NCBI RefSeq assembly: GCF_012849055.1 | Contig: NZ_CP051677.1 | Span: 1,626,501-1,690,500, forward strand | Length of the DNA stretch: 64,000 bases | Direction of reading: 5' to 3' | From: Spirosoma rhododendri | GTDB lineage: Bacteria > Bacteroidota > Bacteroidia > Cytophagales > Spirosomataceae | In this document: positions 41,467 through 50,957 of the stretch, in pieces | Layout of the letters: each line of letters starts with the position of its first letter | How positions within the stretch are numbered: position 1 is the stretch's first letter | Notes under the pieces: model-generated | The model's database searches: none | The model's input: only the letters and a program-made list of their open reading frames with translations | Told to the model about the DNA's origin: nothing | Made by a program: the position numbers and the translations under genes

Positions 41467-42496
41467 GCTGGTTGCTGCCGTCGGTGACTTCGGTAAAGCT
41501 GAGCGGCTCCTGAACAGTCGCGAACGAATGCGCGAAGCGGGCACGTTCGCGGGTTTCGCGGGCTTTGGCGAAGAATTGTTCTGATGCCTGCTGATTCCCG
41601 CCTTCGGCAAACTGCTTGCCCGACTGTTCGAGCAGGATAACCGTTTCTTCCAGGCTACGAATCGCTTTCCAGAACGATTCTTCTACTGATTTCGTCGTTT
41701 CGGCCAGCAGCGAATTAGCCGTGTAGGCATGGCCGGTGTGGCACCGGTACCGGATTAGTTTGCCTTCCTTGATGCTGACAAGGGCTCCGTTGCACTCCGG
41801 ACAGGTGAGGGGCGTTAAATCGCCCATGTTCAGAATGCCAATGTCGAACGCGTTTTCCTGAGCCGCAATGTTGATCTCGGCCTCCATCCGGTCCTGCTCC
41901 TGAAACGCATCCCGCGTGGGTTCGGGGATGGGTTCGGTGACCAGCCGGGTGAGCAGTGCCGCCATATCGTTCAGGGGTACACTGTAGTCGACATCAACAA
42001 AGTCAAGAACGCTGCTGGGCATACTGGAATAGGCTGCATCGTCGGGTTGCTGCACAATAGTGATGCCGTTGAGCCGCTTGATCGACCACATCCCCGACGT
42101 ACCATCGTCGAGCATACCCGTCAGCACTACGCCGATAACCCGGGCTTCGTAGGTATAGGCTGCCGAGCGAAACAGCGCGTCGATCGACGGCCGGAAGCGG
42201 TTCTCCTTCGGCCCTTTCTTAACAATGATCTGATCGTACTCGACCAGCAAATGATGATCGGGAGGAGCTATGTATATGCGGCCTGGTCGAATAAGCTGCC
42301 CGTCGGCTGGATGCTCGGCTGGCAGTGGGCCAGCCGACGACAGAATGGCGGGCAGCATGCTGGGCGAGTGGGGCGATACATGCATGACAATAAAAATGGA
42401 AGCGGGAAAATCAGCGGGCAGGGCTTCGACCAGCTGTTTCAGGGCAAAGACACCTCCCGCTGAAGCGCCAATCACGACGATATTCCGTTTTGCCAT
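41456..42496 (-). CDS. CheB-type protein-glutamate methylesterase with zinc-ribbon tail
   Basis: The 346-residue protein has a CheB catalytic domain from residue 6 to about 190: IGASAGGVFAL (nucleophile Ser), IVMHVSPHSP (catalytic His) and LTGMLDDGTSG (catalytic Asp). The usual N-terminal receiver domain is missing. At about residues 232-262 a ribbon is seen: LTCPECNGALVS and YRCHTGHAYTAN, which can bind zinc. A helical tail follows. CheB removes methyl groups from chemoreceptor Glu residues, but no receptor or flagellar genes are near; the divergent gene encodes a CheB-CheR kinase. Confidence 0.87.
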   Translation of the reverse strand: MAKRNIVVIGASAGGVFALKQLVEALPADFPASIFIVMHVSPHSPSMLPAILSSAGPLPAEHPADGQLIRPGRIYIAPPDHHLLVEYDQIIVKKGPKENRFRPSIDALFRSAAYTYEARVIGVVLTGMLDDGTSGMWSIKRLNGITIVQQPDDAAYSSMPSSVLDFVDVDYSVPLNDMAALLTRLVTEPIPEPTRDAFQEQDRMEAEINIAAQENAFDIGILNMGDLTPLTCPECNGALVSIKEGKLIRYRCHTGHAYTANSLLAETTKSVEESFWKAIRSLEETVILLEQSGKQFAEGGNQQASEQFFAKARETRERARFAHSFATVQEPLSFTEVTDGSNQPTP

Positions 42497-42593
42497 GCGA
42501 AGGGTAAATTATACTTTTATATAGAAGAGAAGAATTAATCAATCCAATCAAAACCATTTTTCGGCTTCTTAGTTTGCCGAAGGCCTACCCGAC

Positions 42594-45500
42594 ATGGCAA
42601 AAAAGAATAAAAGCAACTCATTAAGTCAACCTGATCTGTCGGCAACAGTACCTGTTGTAGCGATTGGCGCATCGGCTGGGGGGCTTGATGCCATGCGTGA
42701 TTTGCTGGCCAAGCTGCCATCGGCCACCGGAATGGCTTATGTGTATGTACAACACCTCGACCCGACGAGCCCCGTAAACCCAATCGAACTGCTGGCATCG
42801 AGTACGCAAATGCCCGTCGAGGGAGCTCATCATCTGCTGATGATAGAGCCTAATCACCTTTACGTGCTACCCATCGACGAGGATCTGGACGTAGTCGACG
42901 GGGTGTTTATGCGGACCGAGAAGCAGAATAAGCCGGGTAGTTACATGCCGATAGACCGGTTCTTTCTGTCGCTGACCGAACGGCAGAAAGAAGGGATCAT
43001 CGCCGTGTTGCTATCGGGAACGGCGTCGGATGGTATACTGGGACTGCGGGCAATCAGTGCCGCCGGGGGAATTACCTTCGCGCAGGATGATACGGCTCAA
43101 TATCAGAGTATGCCCCGCTCGGCTATTCTGGAAGGCGTTGTCGACAAAATTCTGTCGCCTGCCGACATTGCTGCTGAGCTGGAGCGGTTGAGCCATCAGA
43201 CCGGCCTGTTCCGGGAAACCATTATGCGCGAAGAGCAGGCCCCCGAATTGGCTGACCAGTTGATGAATACGCTGTCTACGGAGACGGAAGAAGATTTGCG
43301 CAACATCATCCAGCTACTGCGCCGGGCCACCGGTGTTGACTTCAGTCATTACAAAAACACCACGATTCGCCGACGGATTATTCGCCGGACACTGCTCTTC
43401 AAACTCGATTCGCTGCACGACTACGTCGGCTACCTGCGTCAGCACCCGGAAGAGTTAACCCAGCTGTACGACGATCTGCTGATCAACGTAACGAGCTTTT
43501 TTCGGGATGCCGACACGATGGATTACGTGCAGAAAGTGCTGTTGCCGCAGATCGTCCGGGAAAAGTCAGCCGACGAACCGATCCGTATCTGGGTGCCGGC
43601 CTGCTCAACGGGGCAGGAAGCCTATTCGCTGGCGATACTGCTGCTGGAGGTAATGGGCGACCGGGCGTCGAGACACCCAATCCAGCTGTTTGCCACCGAC
43701 CTGAGCGAGTCGGCGGTGGCCAAAGCCCGGCTGGGTAGTTACACCCGTGGTGAAGTGATGAACGTATCGACCCGGCGACTTCAGCGGTTTTTTACCAGGG
43801 TCGACGATCAGTACCGCATCAACAAAAATGTGCGGGACCTGTGCGTATTTGCCCCCCATAACCTGCTGAAAGACCCGCCTTTCTCGCGGCTCGACCTGAT
43901 TAGCTGTCGTAATCTGCTGATCTACCTCGACAATATATTTCAGCGAAAAGCGATTGTTACGTTTCATTACGCGCTCAATCCCGTCGGTTATCTGATCATG
44001 GGGAAGTCGGAAACGGTGGGCACATCGGCTCCGCTTTTTTCGCAGCTTGAGAAGAACTACAAAGTATTTGCCCGGAAAAATGACGTCGATAGCCGGACAA
44101 CGTTTGCCGTGGCCTCTAGTCCGGTCGATGGCGCACATACAATGGTGCGGCTGGCGTCGCTGCCCCGGCAGGTCACGAAAGTAGGTGAGTACGCGTCTGA
44201 GCGTCACATCGCATCGTCCAGCAGCGCAGACCTGGATAAGGTCGTCGATACTATACTGCTGAGTCAGTTCGTACCGGCGAGTGTAGTCGTCAATCAGGAT
44301 CTGGAAATTCTTCAGTTCCGTGGCTCAACAGGTGCGTTTCTCGAACCGGCACCGGGCAAAGCAAGCCTGAATTTGCTCAAGATGGCGCGTCCGTCGCTGG
44401 TGTTCGAACTGCGCAACATCGTCAATAAAGCCCAGAAGTCGGGTGAACGTGTCAGAAAAGGCGGGCTGGAAGTCAAGCTGCGTACTAAAGTGTACTACGT
44501 GGATATCGAAGCCGTACCGCTTGATACCGCCACTGAGGAGCGCCTTTTCCTGATTATCTTCGAGGAGGTCGACCCGCCCGTGGTGCCCAACACCCGCAAT
44601 GCCGACGCCCGCAATCGCCGGATTCAGGAGCTGGAAGCCGAGCTGACGGCCCTGCGGGAAGATATGCGTTCGATTATCGAAGAGCAGGAAGCCAGTAACG
44701 AAGAACTACAGTCGGCCAACGAAGAAATCATCAGCAGCAACGAAGAGCTGCAAAGCATCAACGAAGAACTCGAAACCAGCAAGGAAGAGATTGAATCGAC
44801 CAATGAAGAGCTGCTGACGATCAATCAGGAGTTGCAGGTGCGAAACGATCAGCTGTCGGAGGCCTACCAGTTTGCGGAAGATATTTTCGGTACGATCCGG
44901 GAGGCAACGCTGGTGCTTGACACCGACCTGCGGATCAAGAGCGCCAATCCGGCTTTCTACCGGTTGTTTAACCTGACGGAAGAGAGCACGGACCGGCGAT
45001 TGATTTACGAACTCGATAGCCGGCAGTGGGACATTCCCGAGCTACGACTGATGCTAACCGACATTGTTACGCTGGACACGCAGTTTCAGGGTTTCGAACT
45101 GACGTACAGCACGGCTGAAATGGGCGAAAAGCGCCTGTCGCTCAATGCCCGGCGGGTCGTTCGCCAGCAGGATTCGATTCTGCTGGCCATCGACGACATT
45201 ACGCAGCAGCAACGGGTGCAGCGGCTGCTGGCTGAGCGCGAAGCCTGGTTCCGGCAGATTGCTGACAATGCCCCGACGCTGATCTGGGTGACGGACGCTC
45301 AGGGCAAGTACACTTTCCTCAACAAAGTATGGTCGCAGTTTACGGGCCGCTCGTTGCAGGAAGTGACCCTGTCGGGCTGGGAAAACGGTCTGTTTGCCGA
45401 CGACCAGGCGGCTTATCAGGCTATTTACCAGAGCAGCCGCAACCTAGAGGAGCCTTTTCAGATCGAGTACCGGCTGCGTCGGCACGATGGTGAATACCGC

Positions 45501-47543
45501 TGGATGGTCGAACATGCCCAGCCCATGTACGCGACCGACGGGCAGTTCAACGGCTACATCGGCAGTCTGGTCGACATTCACGTGCAGAAAGAAGCCAATC
45601 AGGAGCTGGATCGGCGGGTGCAGGAGCGGACGGCGGAGCTAAGCACGCTGAACGTCAACCTGGAGCGGATTAACCGGCATCTCAAGCAGATACAGGACAT
45701 TTCCCAGATCGGCACCTACGAGTACGATACCGTTACGGGGCAATTGTTCCCGTCCGACGAGATGCTGGAATTCTTTGGGTACAACCACGCCGAGTTTAAG
45801 CCGACGCTGGCGTTCCTCGAATCAATTACGCATCCCGATGATATCGAGTCTGTTCAGGCGATGATCAGACAGGCGATGATCGATGGTAAGCCGTACAGCT
45901 ACGTGCGTCGGATTATCCGGGCCGATGGCCAGATACGCTATCTGCTGAACCGGGCCGAACGGGTGCCGGGTATGCAAAACCGGGTGCTGGCGTCTATCCT
46001 CGATATTACCAATACCAAGCAGGTCGAAGAGCAGTTGCGGGAACGCACCAACCAGCTGATGCAAACAAACCAGCTGATGCAGATGACGCTGGAAGCCAGT
46101 AAAGCCGGGCTTGGGCACTGGGACTGGCGCAATAATCTGACCGTCTGGGACGAACGGGGCCGACAGATTATCGGCTTTACGAATGACGAACCGGTACTGA
46201 GCATCGACGACTGGATGGACCGGATTCACCCCGACGACCGGCTGCGCGTGATGAACCACGCGCAGGCCTCGATACGGAGCGGAGAGCCGTTTCTGCTCGA
46301 ATACCGCGTCGTTCATGCCGATGGCAGCACCCATTACCTGCTTGGAACCGGGCAGATGCAGAAAAGCAACACTGGTGAACCGCTAAGTTCGGTGGGGCTG
46401 GTTATCGACGTTTCCGAACTGAAACAGACCGAACAGATGCTCAAGCGGACGGCTCTTAATTTGCAGGCCGTACTCAACAGCTCGAACATGGCCATCGCGT
46501 TTGTTAAGCCCGTTCGGAATGACGACAAGATCATCGTCAATTTTCAGATAGCAACCGCCAACCGGGAGTTTGCCCGGCTGGTCGACGACGCTATCGATAC
46601 GCTGACCGGCCGGTATGTAACGGACCTGAGCAGCGCGCTCTGGCAGGAAGAAACGGTGGAAAGACTACGGCAGGTGCTGGCCGGGAAATCGTTTCACGAA
46701 GAGCGGTATACGCCCGATACGAAGCAATGGATACTGATTACGCTGAAAAGCTACGACGACGGAATCGTACTGACCGGGCAGGATATCACGACGCTGAAGG
46801 AAGCCGAACGGCAGCAGCATAACCTGCTCAATCAGCTGGAAGGCTCCAACGAAAACTTGCAGGTGCTGGGTCAGCTCCGTCAGCAGTTGCGCGAACGGGG
46901 CGAACTCCTGCGTAGCACTTCGCACGACCTGCGGGGTAATTTTGGCATTATCCAGGGCGCGGCCAGTTTGCTGACAATGGCCGATACCGATGAAGAACGA
47001 AGCCAGATGCTAGCCATGTTGCAGCGCAATATGCAGCAGGCGACCCGGATGCTGACCGAACTGCTCGACGTGGCCCGGCTGGAAGCAGGTCAGGAAGAGC
47101 GGCAGATTGCTGCCTTCGACGTGGCCGAACTGCTCGGCGCACTCATCGACAGCGTTCGGCCAATGGCTACCGAAAAAGGGCTGGTGCTGCAACAAACCGG
47201 ACCCGCCAGTTTACCCGTGTCGGGCGACGGTACGAAAATTCACCGGATCACGCAGAATCTGCTGCTCAACGCGATCAAATACACGCAGGCGGGCCACGTA
47301 ACGGTCGACTGGCAGGCCGGTCCCGACGATCAATGGCAACTGAGCGTTGCCGATACCGGCCCCGGCCTGTCGATGACTTCGTCTGCGTCTGGCGGAGAAG
47401 GAATTGGCCTGACCATAATCCGCCAGCTTTGCCAGCTCCTCGACGGGAACATGGTTATCGATAGCAAGCCGGGCGAGGGCACACGGTTCACGCTGACGTT
47501 TCCCCGGACCTACGCATCCGGTAGCAAGCGGGCCGGTCAATGA
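42594..47543 (+). CDS. CheB-CheR-multi-PAS hybrid sensor histidine kinase
   Basis: The 1649-residue protein has, in order, a CheB methylesterase domain (S27 in IGASAGG, H54 in VQHLDP, D146 in GTASDG), a CheR methyltransferase (about 225-490; IWVPACSTGQEAYSLAI and RLDLISCRNLLIYL), a Glu-rich coiled coil with repeated NEELQS units (about 690-760), about five PAS/PAC units (EAWFRQIADNAPTLIWVTD is one), a HisKA helix with STSHDLRGNFGII, and an ATPase domain ending DTGPGLS...GEGIGLTI...GEGTRFTL. It likely senses an intracellular cue and passes phosphate to the receiver protein downstream. Confidence 0.93.
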   Translation: MAKKNKSNSLSQPDLSATVPVVAIGASAGGLDAMRDLLAKLPSATGMAYVYVQHLDPTSPVNPIELLASSTQMPVEGAHHLLMIEPNHLYVLPIDEDLDVVDGVFMRTEKQNKPGSYMPIDRFFLSLTERQKEGIIAVLLSGTASDGILGLRAISAAGGITFAQDDTAQYQSMPRSAILEGVVDKILSPADIAAELERLSHQTGLFRETIMREEQAPELADQLMNTLSTETEEDLRNIIQLLRRATGVDFSHYKNTTIRRRIIRRTLLFKLDSLHDYVGYLRQHPEELTQLYDDLLINVTSFFRDADTMDYVQKVLLPQIVREKSADEPIRIWVPACSTGQEAYSLAILLLEVMGDRASRHPIQLFATDLSESAVAKARLGSYTRGEVMNVSTRRLQRFFTRVDDQYRINKNVRDLCVFAPHNLLKDPPFSRLDLISCRNLLIYLDNIFQRKAIVTFHYALNPVGYLIMGKSETVGTSAPLFSQLEKNYKVFARKNDVDSRTTFAVASSPVDGAHTMVRLASLPRQVTKVGEYASERHIASSSSADLDKVVDTILLSQFVPASVVVNQDLEILQFRGSTGAFLEPAPGKASLNLLKMARPSLVFELRNIVNKAQKSGERVRKGGLEVKLRTKVYYVDIEAVPLDTATEERLFLIIFEEVDPPVVPNTRNADARNRRIQELEAELTALREDMRSIIEEQEASNEELQSANEEIISSNEELQSINEELETSKEEIESTNEELLTINQELQVRNDQLSEAYQFAEDIFGTIREATLVLDTDLRIKSANPAFYRLFNLTEESTDRRLIYELDSRQWDIPELRLMLTDIVTLDTQFQGFELTYSTAEMGEKRLSLNARRVVRQQDSILLAIDDITQQQRVQRLLAEREAWFRQIADNAPTLIWVTDAQGKYTFLNKVWSQFTGRSLQEVTLSGWENGLFADDQAAYQAIYQSSRNLEEPFQIEYRLRRHDGEYRWMVEHAQPMYATDGQFNGYIGSLVDIHVQKEANQELDRRVQERTAELSTLNVNLERINRHLKQIQDISQIGTYEYDTVTGQLFPSDEMLEFFGYNHAEFKPTLAFLESITHPDDIESVQAMIRQAMIDGKPYSYVRRIIRADGQIRYLLNRAERVPGMQNRVLASILDITNTKQVEEQLRERTNQLMQTNQLMQMTLEASKAGLGHWDWRNNLTVWDERGRQIIGFTNDEPVLSIDDWMDRIHPDDRLRVMNHAQASIRSGEPFLLEYRVVHADGSTHYLLGTGQMQKSNTGEPLSSVGLVIDVSELKQTEQMLKRTALNLQAVLNSSNMAIAFVKPVRNDDKIIVNFQIATANREFARLVDDAIDTLTGRYVTDLSSALWQEETVERLRQVLAGKSFHEERYTPDTKQWILITLKSYDDGIVLTGQDITTLKEAERQQHNLLNQLEGSNENLQVLGQLRQQLRERGELLRSTSHDLRGNFGIIQGAASLLTMADTDEERSQMLAMLQRNMQQATRMLTELLDVARLEAGQEERQIAAFDVAELLGALIDSVRPMATEKGLVLQQTGPASLPVSGDGTKIHRITQNLLLNAIKYTQAGHVTVDWQAGPDDQWQLSVADTGPGLSMTSSASGGEGIGLTIIRQLCQLLDGNMVIDSKPGEGTRFTLTFPRTYASGSKRAGQ

Positions 47544-47557
47544 AGCTGACCGGCCCG
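47529..47557 (+). terminator. Hairpin at the end of the hybrid kinase gene
   Basis: A perfect 11-bp stem (CGGGCCGGTCA at 47529-47539 with 47547-47557) holds the stop codon in its 7-base loop and is followed by a T-rich stretch (TTGGGTTTGTTT). It may end or weaken transcription before the receiver gene at 47637. Confidence 0.7.
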
Positions 47558-47636
47558 TTGGGTTTGTTTACATACGTCGCGCCGTGACGGTATACGGGCA
47601 AGGAAGTCCAAGCTGGTAAGCAACTCGACGTCTTCC

Positions 47637-48068
47637 ATGACCAGTACTGTTTACGTTGTTGATGACGCAGCGGAGTATCGCGGGCTCATCAAACAGATAT
47701 TTCAGCAATTCTTACCACAGTATAGCGTTCGGTTTTTTGCCAGTGGCGATGAGCTGTACGACGAGCTTACCGCCGAAACGAAACCACGCCAGCCCGGCCT
47801 GATCCTGCTGGATCTGCAACTGCCCGGCCGCGACGGCTTCGCTATGCTGCAATTTATTCGGCAACCCGATCAGTGGCCGCACGTACCAGTGGTTGTTATG
47901 ACCAGCATGGTTCAGCAGACTGATATAGATGCCTGCTACGAAGCCGGGGCCAGTGCAATTCTACAGAAATCCATGTCGTTTGAGCAACTTACCGACATGC
48001 TGAGAATAACCTGTACGTACTGGATTGAACTAAACCGGCGCCCCCGCATCGATACTAGGCAGTTTTAG
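47637..48068 (+). CDS. Single-domain response regulator
   Basis: The 143-residue protein is a CheY-like receiver: acidic pair in YVVDDAAEYRG, phospho-acceptor Asp in LILLDLQLPGRDG, switch Thr/Ser in VVMTSM, and Lys in ILQKSMSFEQL. It has no output domain, so it acts by protein contact or as a phosphate relay or sink. It lies 93 bases after the hybrid kinase gene on the same strand, making that kinase its likely partner. Its 3' end overlaps the convergent second receiver gene by 14 bases. Confidence 0.9.
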   Translation: MTSTVYVVDDAAEYRGLIKQIFQQFLPQYSVRFFASGDELYDELTAETKPRQPGLILLDLQLPGRDGFAMLQFIRQPDQWPHVPVVVMTSMVQQTDIDACYEAGASAILQKSMSFEQLTDMLRITCTYWIELNRRPRIDTRQF

Positions 48069-48522
48069 GCAGGGTAACGGCATCCCACCAGTAGTGGCGA
48101 AACGCCGATATGCACTCGGCCCATTTGTCGAGACTGCCCGGCTTTATGATGTACGAGTTGCTACGGAGCATGTACGACTCCGTGATGTCTTCCTGATCCA
48201 TCGATGCACTCAACGTGATAACCGGAATTTCGCGGTAGAGGTAGTGCGTTTTTATCAGTTGCAGCAGGTGCCAGCCGGTTTCGCGCGTGGGCAGGTAAAG
48301 GTCGAGCAGCACGAGCCGGGGTAGCTTCTGTATGTTATCTTCACAGCTGTCCAGGTACAGAAGCGCGTCGTCAGCATTGGCGACCCAGACGGGGTTGACT
48401 TCAGAAAATTGCCGTTCGAGTGCCCACTTGATGACAAGCCACTGATCTGCATTGTCCTCAACAACCAATATGGTTGATCGTCGACGTTTCTTCGACGAAA
48501 CGGGGGCCATAGTCACATTCAT
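48055..48522 (-). CDS. Single-domain response regulator (convergent)
   Basis: The 155-residue receiver has a basic N-terminus (SKKRRRSTILVVEDNADQW), phospho-acceptor Asp in LVLLDLYLPTRETGWHLL, switch Ser in ITLSAS and Lys in YIIKPGSLDKWAECI, a variant with a Tyr/Met-rich loop before it (ESYMLRSNSY). It belongs to the Rcp1-like branch of receivers often paired with phytochrome or PAS kinases. The ATG at 48522 is preferred; a TTG at 48549 would add nine residues. It faces the other receiver gene, overlapping it by 14 bases. Confidence 0.89.
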   Translation of the reverse strand: MNVTMAPVSSKKRRRSTILVVEDNADQWLVIKWALERQFSEVNPVWVANADDALLYLDSCEDNIQKLPRLVLLDLYLPTRETGWHLLQLIKTHYLYREIPVITLSASMDQEDITESYMLRSNSYIIKPGSLDKWAECISAFRHYWWDAVTLPKTA

Positions 48523-48706
48523 ATAGGGAGGTAGTTTCTGTTTGTACAACCGTACATAAAAGTAATATTAGCTATAATCTCCGATAAAGAAACAGCAAAA
48601 GACGGAGGTAAAATCAACTAGTAGCTGTTTGTGACAACTGTATAGCTGTCAAGTAGAGTATCGTCGGTTTTTAGTAAACTAAATAACTGACCTGCAAGTA
48701 ATAACA

Positions 48707-48738
48707 AAAAAAGCATCCACGTTTGAGGATGCTTTTTT
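48707..48738 (-). terminator. Intrinsic terminator after the mannose synthase gene
   Basis: A 12-bp stem (AAAAAAGCATCC at 48707-48718 with 48727-48738) with an 8-base loop has A/T runs at both outer ends. It follows the minus-strand polyprenol mannose synthase gene, and read on that strand it ends in a T run. Confidence 0.88.
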
Positions 48739-48754
48739 CATAAGAAACTATGTA

Positions 48755-49528
48755 TTAGAGTGCGTCGACCGGCTCCTGTGCCGTAATTCCGGGCTTGCGG
48801 GGGACGTAGTGCCGGAAGAAACTACTTATCTTCATCTGGATAACCCCGAAGACCGCTTCTTTGAAAATGCGGGACGACATTTTGGAAACTCCCCTCGTAC
48901 GGTCAGTGAATATAATAGGTACTTCGACCAGCCGGAAGCCGTATTTCCAGCAGGTAAACTTCATCTCGATCTGAAACGCATACCCAACAAATTTGATGGG
49001 ATTATGCAGGATGATTTCCAGCACTTCGCGCCGGTAGCAGATAAAACCCGCCGTGGGGTCCATGATGCTCATGCCGGTAATAAACCGCACGTAAACACCG
49101 GCGAAGTACGACATCAGTACGCGCCCCATCGGCCAGTTGACGACGTTGACACCCCGAATGTAGCGCGACCCAACGGCAACGTCGGCACCGCCGTCGGCGC
49201 AGGCCTGGTAGAGGTTAATCAGGTCGTCGGGGTTGTGCGAAAAGTCGGCGTCCATTTCAAACAGGTACTGATACCCCCGCGAAAGCGCCCACTTGAACCC
49301 GTCTATGTAGGCGGTACCCAGCCCCAGCTTACCCCGCCGTTCGAGCATATACAGCCGCCCGGCAAATTCGTCCTGCAAGTCGCGCACCCGCTGTGCCGTA
49401 CCGTCGGGCGAGCCATCGTCGACGATAAGCAGATCAAACGAAACCGGCAGACTGAATACCTTGCGAATGATGGCTTCGATGTTCTCGATTTCGTTGTAGG
49501 TGGGGATGACGACCAGACGATCTTTCAC
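48755..49528 (-). CDS. Polyprenol monophosphomannose synthase (GT2)
   Basis: The 257-residue GT-A enzyme transfers a sugar, probably mannose from GDP-mannose, to a polyprenol phosphate on the cytoplasmic face of the membrane. The signatures of dolichol-phosphate mannose synthases are clear: VIPTYNEIENIEAII, LIVDDGSPDGTA, RGKLGLGTAYIDGFKWA, EMDADFSHNPDDL (DxD) and GSRYIRGV. C-terminal membrane helices, present in some relatives, are absent. It would supply lipid-linked sugar for protein or surface glycosylation. Confidence 0.88.
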   Translation of the reverse strand: MKDRLVVIPTYNEIENIEAIIRKVFSLPVSFDLLIVDDGSPDGTAQRVRDLQDEFAGRLYMLERRGKLGLGTAYIDGFKWALSRGYQYLFEMDADFSHNPDDLINLYQACADGGADVAVGSRYIRGVNVVNWPMGRVLMSYFAGVYVRFITGMSIMDPTAGFICYRREVLEIILHNPIKFVGYAFQIEMKFTCWKYGFRLVEVPIIFTDRTRGVSKMSSRIFKEAVFGVIQMKISSFFRHYVPRKPGITAQEPVDAL

Positions 49529-49610
49529 GGGAGGGAGCAGTATATTGTTAGTTAGCTATGGGCTATACGGACTTAACAGCAGTAAGCTGAATTTCCGTGC
49601 GAAATAACCG

Positions 49611-50957
49611 TTAAAATTTCTTAACCAGCGGTTTAGCCGCCAGTGCTGTCGCCAGCGAGCGGGCTTTGCCGATACAGTCAGACAGCGACACCCCGCCGTA
49701 CCAGTTGGCGCAGATGCTGAGGTTCGGCAAGTCGAGCGCGTCGACCTGCTGGCGCACCGCTGCCAGCCGGGCGTCGTACTGCGGAATGGCTTTTTCCCAC
49801 CGAAACACCGATTGCCACACGGGAGCCTGCGCCTGAATGCCGAAACCGTCGACCAGCTCCTGATGCACGCGCTGCCGGATGATATCGTCGCCCAGCCGCG
49901 CGTTGTCGACTGACTGCTGACCGCCTACAAAGGTCGTAAAAAGTACTTCATCGTCGGGGCAGCGACCGGCAAATACCGAACTACTCCAGATATGACCCGC
50001 TGAAAACCGGCTTTCTACCTTCGGGTTCAATCCCCCAAAGCCGTCGAGCGGATGGCGTACATCGGCGCGTTTGTATGCGGTGTGTACGGCTGTCATGGGT
50101 GGGTAGTTGATCTGTACCAGCGCGTCAGACAAGGCCGGGGCCAGATCGGCCAGCAGTTGCGCGGCTACGTCCGTACTTGTCGCAACAACGAGCTGATCGA
50201 CACGTGTCGAACCGGAGGGCGTCGTGACGAGCCAGCCATCGGGCAGGCGCTCGACCCGGCTAACCGGATCGTTGAGCGACAGGCCAGTCAGCGATGCCGC
50301 CAGCGCATCGGTCAGCATTTGCATCCCGTTGCGAAAGCTGAACGATTGTTTCCGCTCGGTCTTGCCCTGATTTTTGATCAGCCCGCGCAGCACGGAGCCG
50401 TAGTCGCGCTCGTAGGTCAGCAACGACGGAAAGGTTTCGGCCACCAGCAGTCGCTCCGGGTCACCCGCGTAGATACCCGCCACAAAAGGCCCCAGCGCGT
50501 AGTCGACTACTTCGGGAGTGAACCGACGCCGGAAAAACTGACCCAGTGTTTCGCCGGGGGGCGAGGTAGTTTTGTTCCACAGTTCGCGCGCGGCCGCCAG
50601 TTTGGTACGCAGGCTGAAAAACGGACCGAACAGCAGGGCGGGCGGGGTGCCGGGCAGTTGCCGATACTGCCCGTTGCGGTAGATGAAGCGGTGCTTGCTG
50701 ACGTCGTTGCTGAATACCAGTTCGGGGGTCAGGCCAAGGCTGTCGATCCAGCGCAGCAGCGCGCTGTCGCCCAGCAGCGAGTTGGGGCCCAGTTCACGCA
50801 GGTACGACTGCCCGTCGGGGCCGGTTTCGCGGGTCGAGCCGATGTAGCCACCCGCCCGGTTGGTTGCCTCCCAGAGGTGGTACTCGACGCCCTGCTCTTG
50901 CAGCGCATGGGCCAGCGTCAGCCCCGAAATGCCCGCGCCAATGATGCCAATGCTCAT
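49611..50957 (-). CDS. hemG: Protoporphyrinogen oxidase, oxygen-dependent FAD type
   Basis: The 448-residue FAD enzyme (HemY type in Bacillus naming) oxidises protoporphyrinogen IX to protoporphyrin IX, the next-to-last step of heme synthesis. The N-terminal FAD site is IGAGISGLTLAHALQEQG, followed by EATNRAGGYIGS and LRELGPNSLL. The C-terminus has ICANWYGGVSLSDCIGKARSLA, the second FAD-binding signature. The start overlaps the DUF4296 gene stop by four bases, so the two are co-translated. Heme made here feeds the oxidase whose genes open the window. Confidence 0.92.
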   Translation of the reverse strand: MSIGIIGAGISGLTLAHALQEQGVEYHLWEATNRAGGYIGSTRETGPDGQSYLRELGPNSLLGDSALLRWIDSLGLTPELVFSNDVSKHRFIYRNGQYRQLPGTPPALLFGPFFSLRTKLAAARELWNKTTSPPGETLGQFFRRRFTPEVVDYALGPFVAGIYAGDPERLLVAETFPSLLTYERDYGSVLRGLIKNQGKTERKQSFSFRNGMQMLTDALAASLTGLSLNDPVSRVERLPDGWLVTTPSGSTRVDQLVVATSTDVAAQLLADLAPALSDALVQINYPPMTAVHTAYKRADVRHPLDGFGGLNPKVESRFSAGHIWSSSVFAGRCPDDEVLFTTFVGGQQSVDNARLGDDIIRQRVHQELVDGFGIQAQAPVWQSVFRWEKAIPQYDARLAAVRQQVDALDLPNLSICANWYGGVSLSDCIGKARSLATALAAKPLVKKF

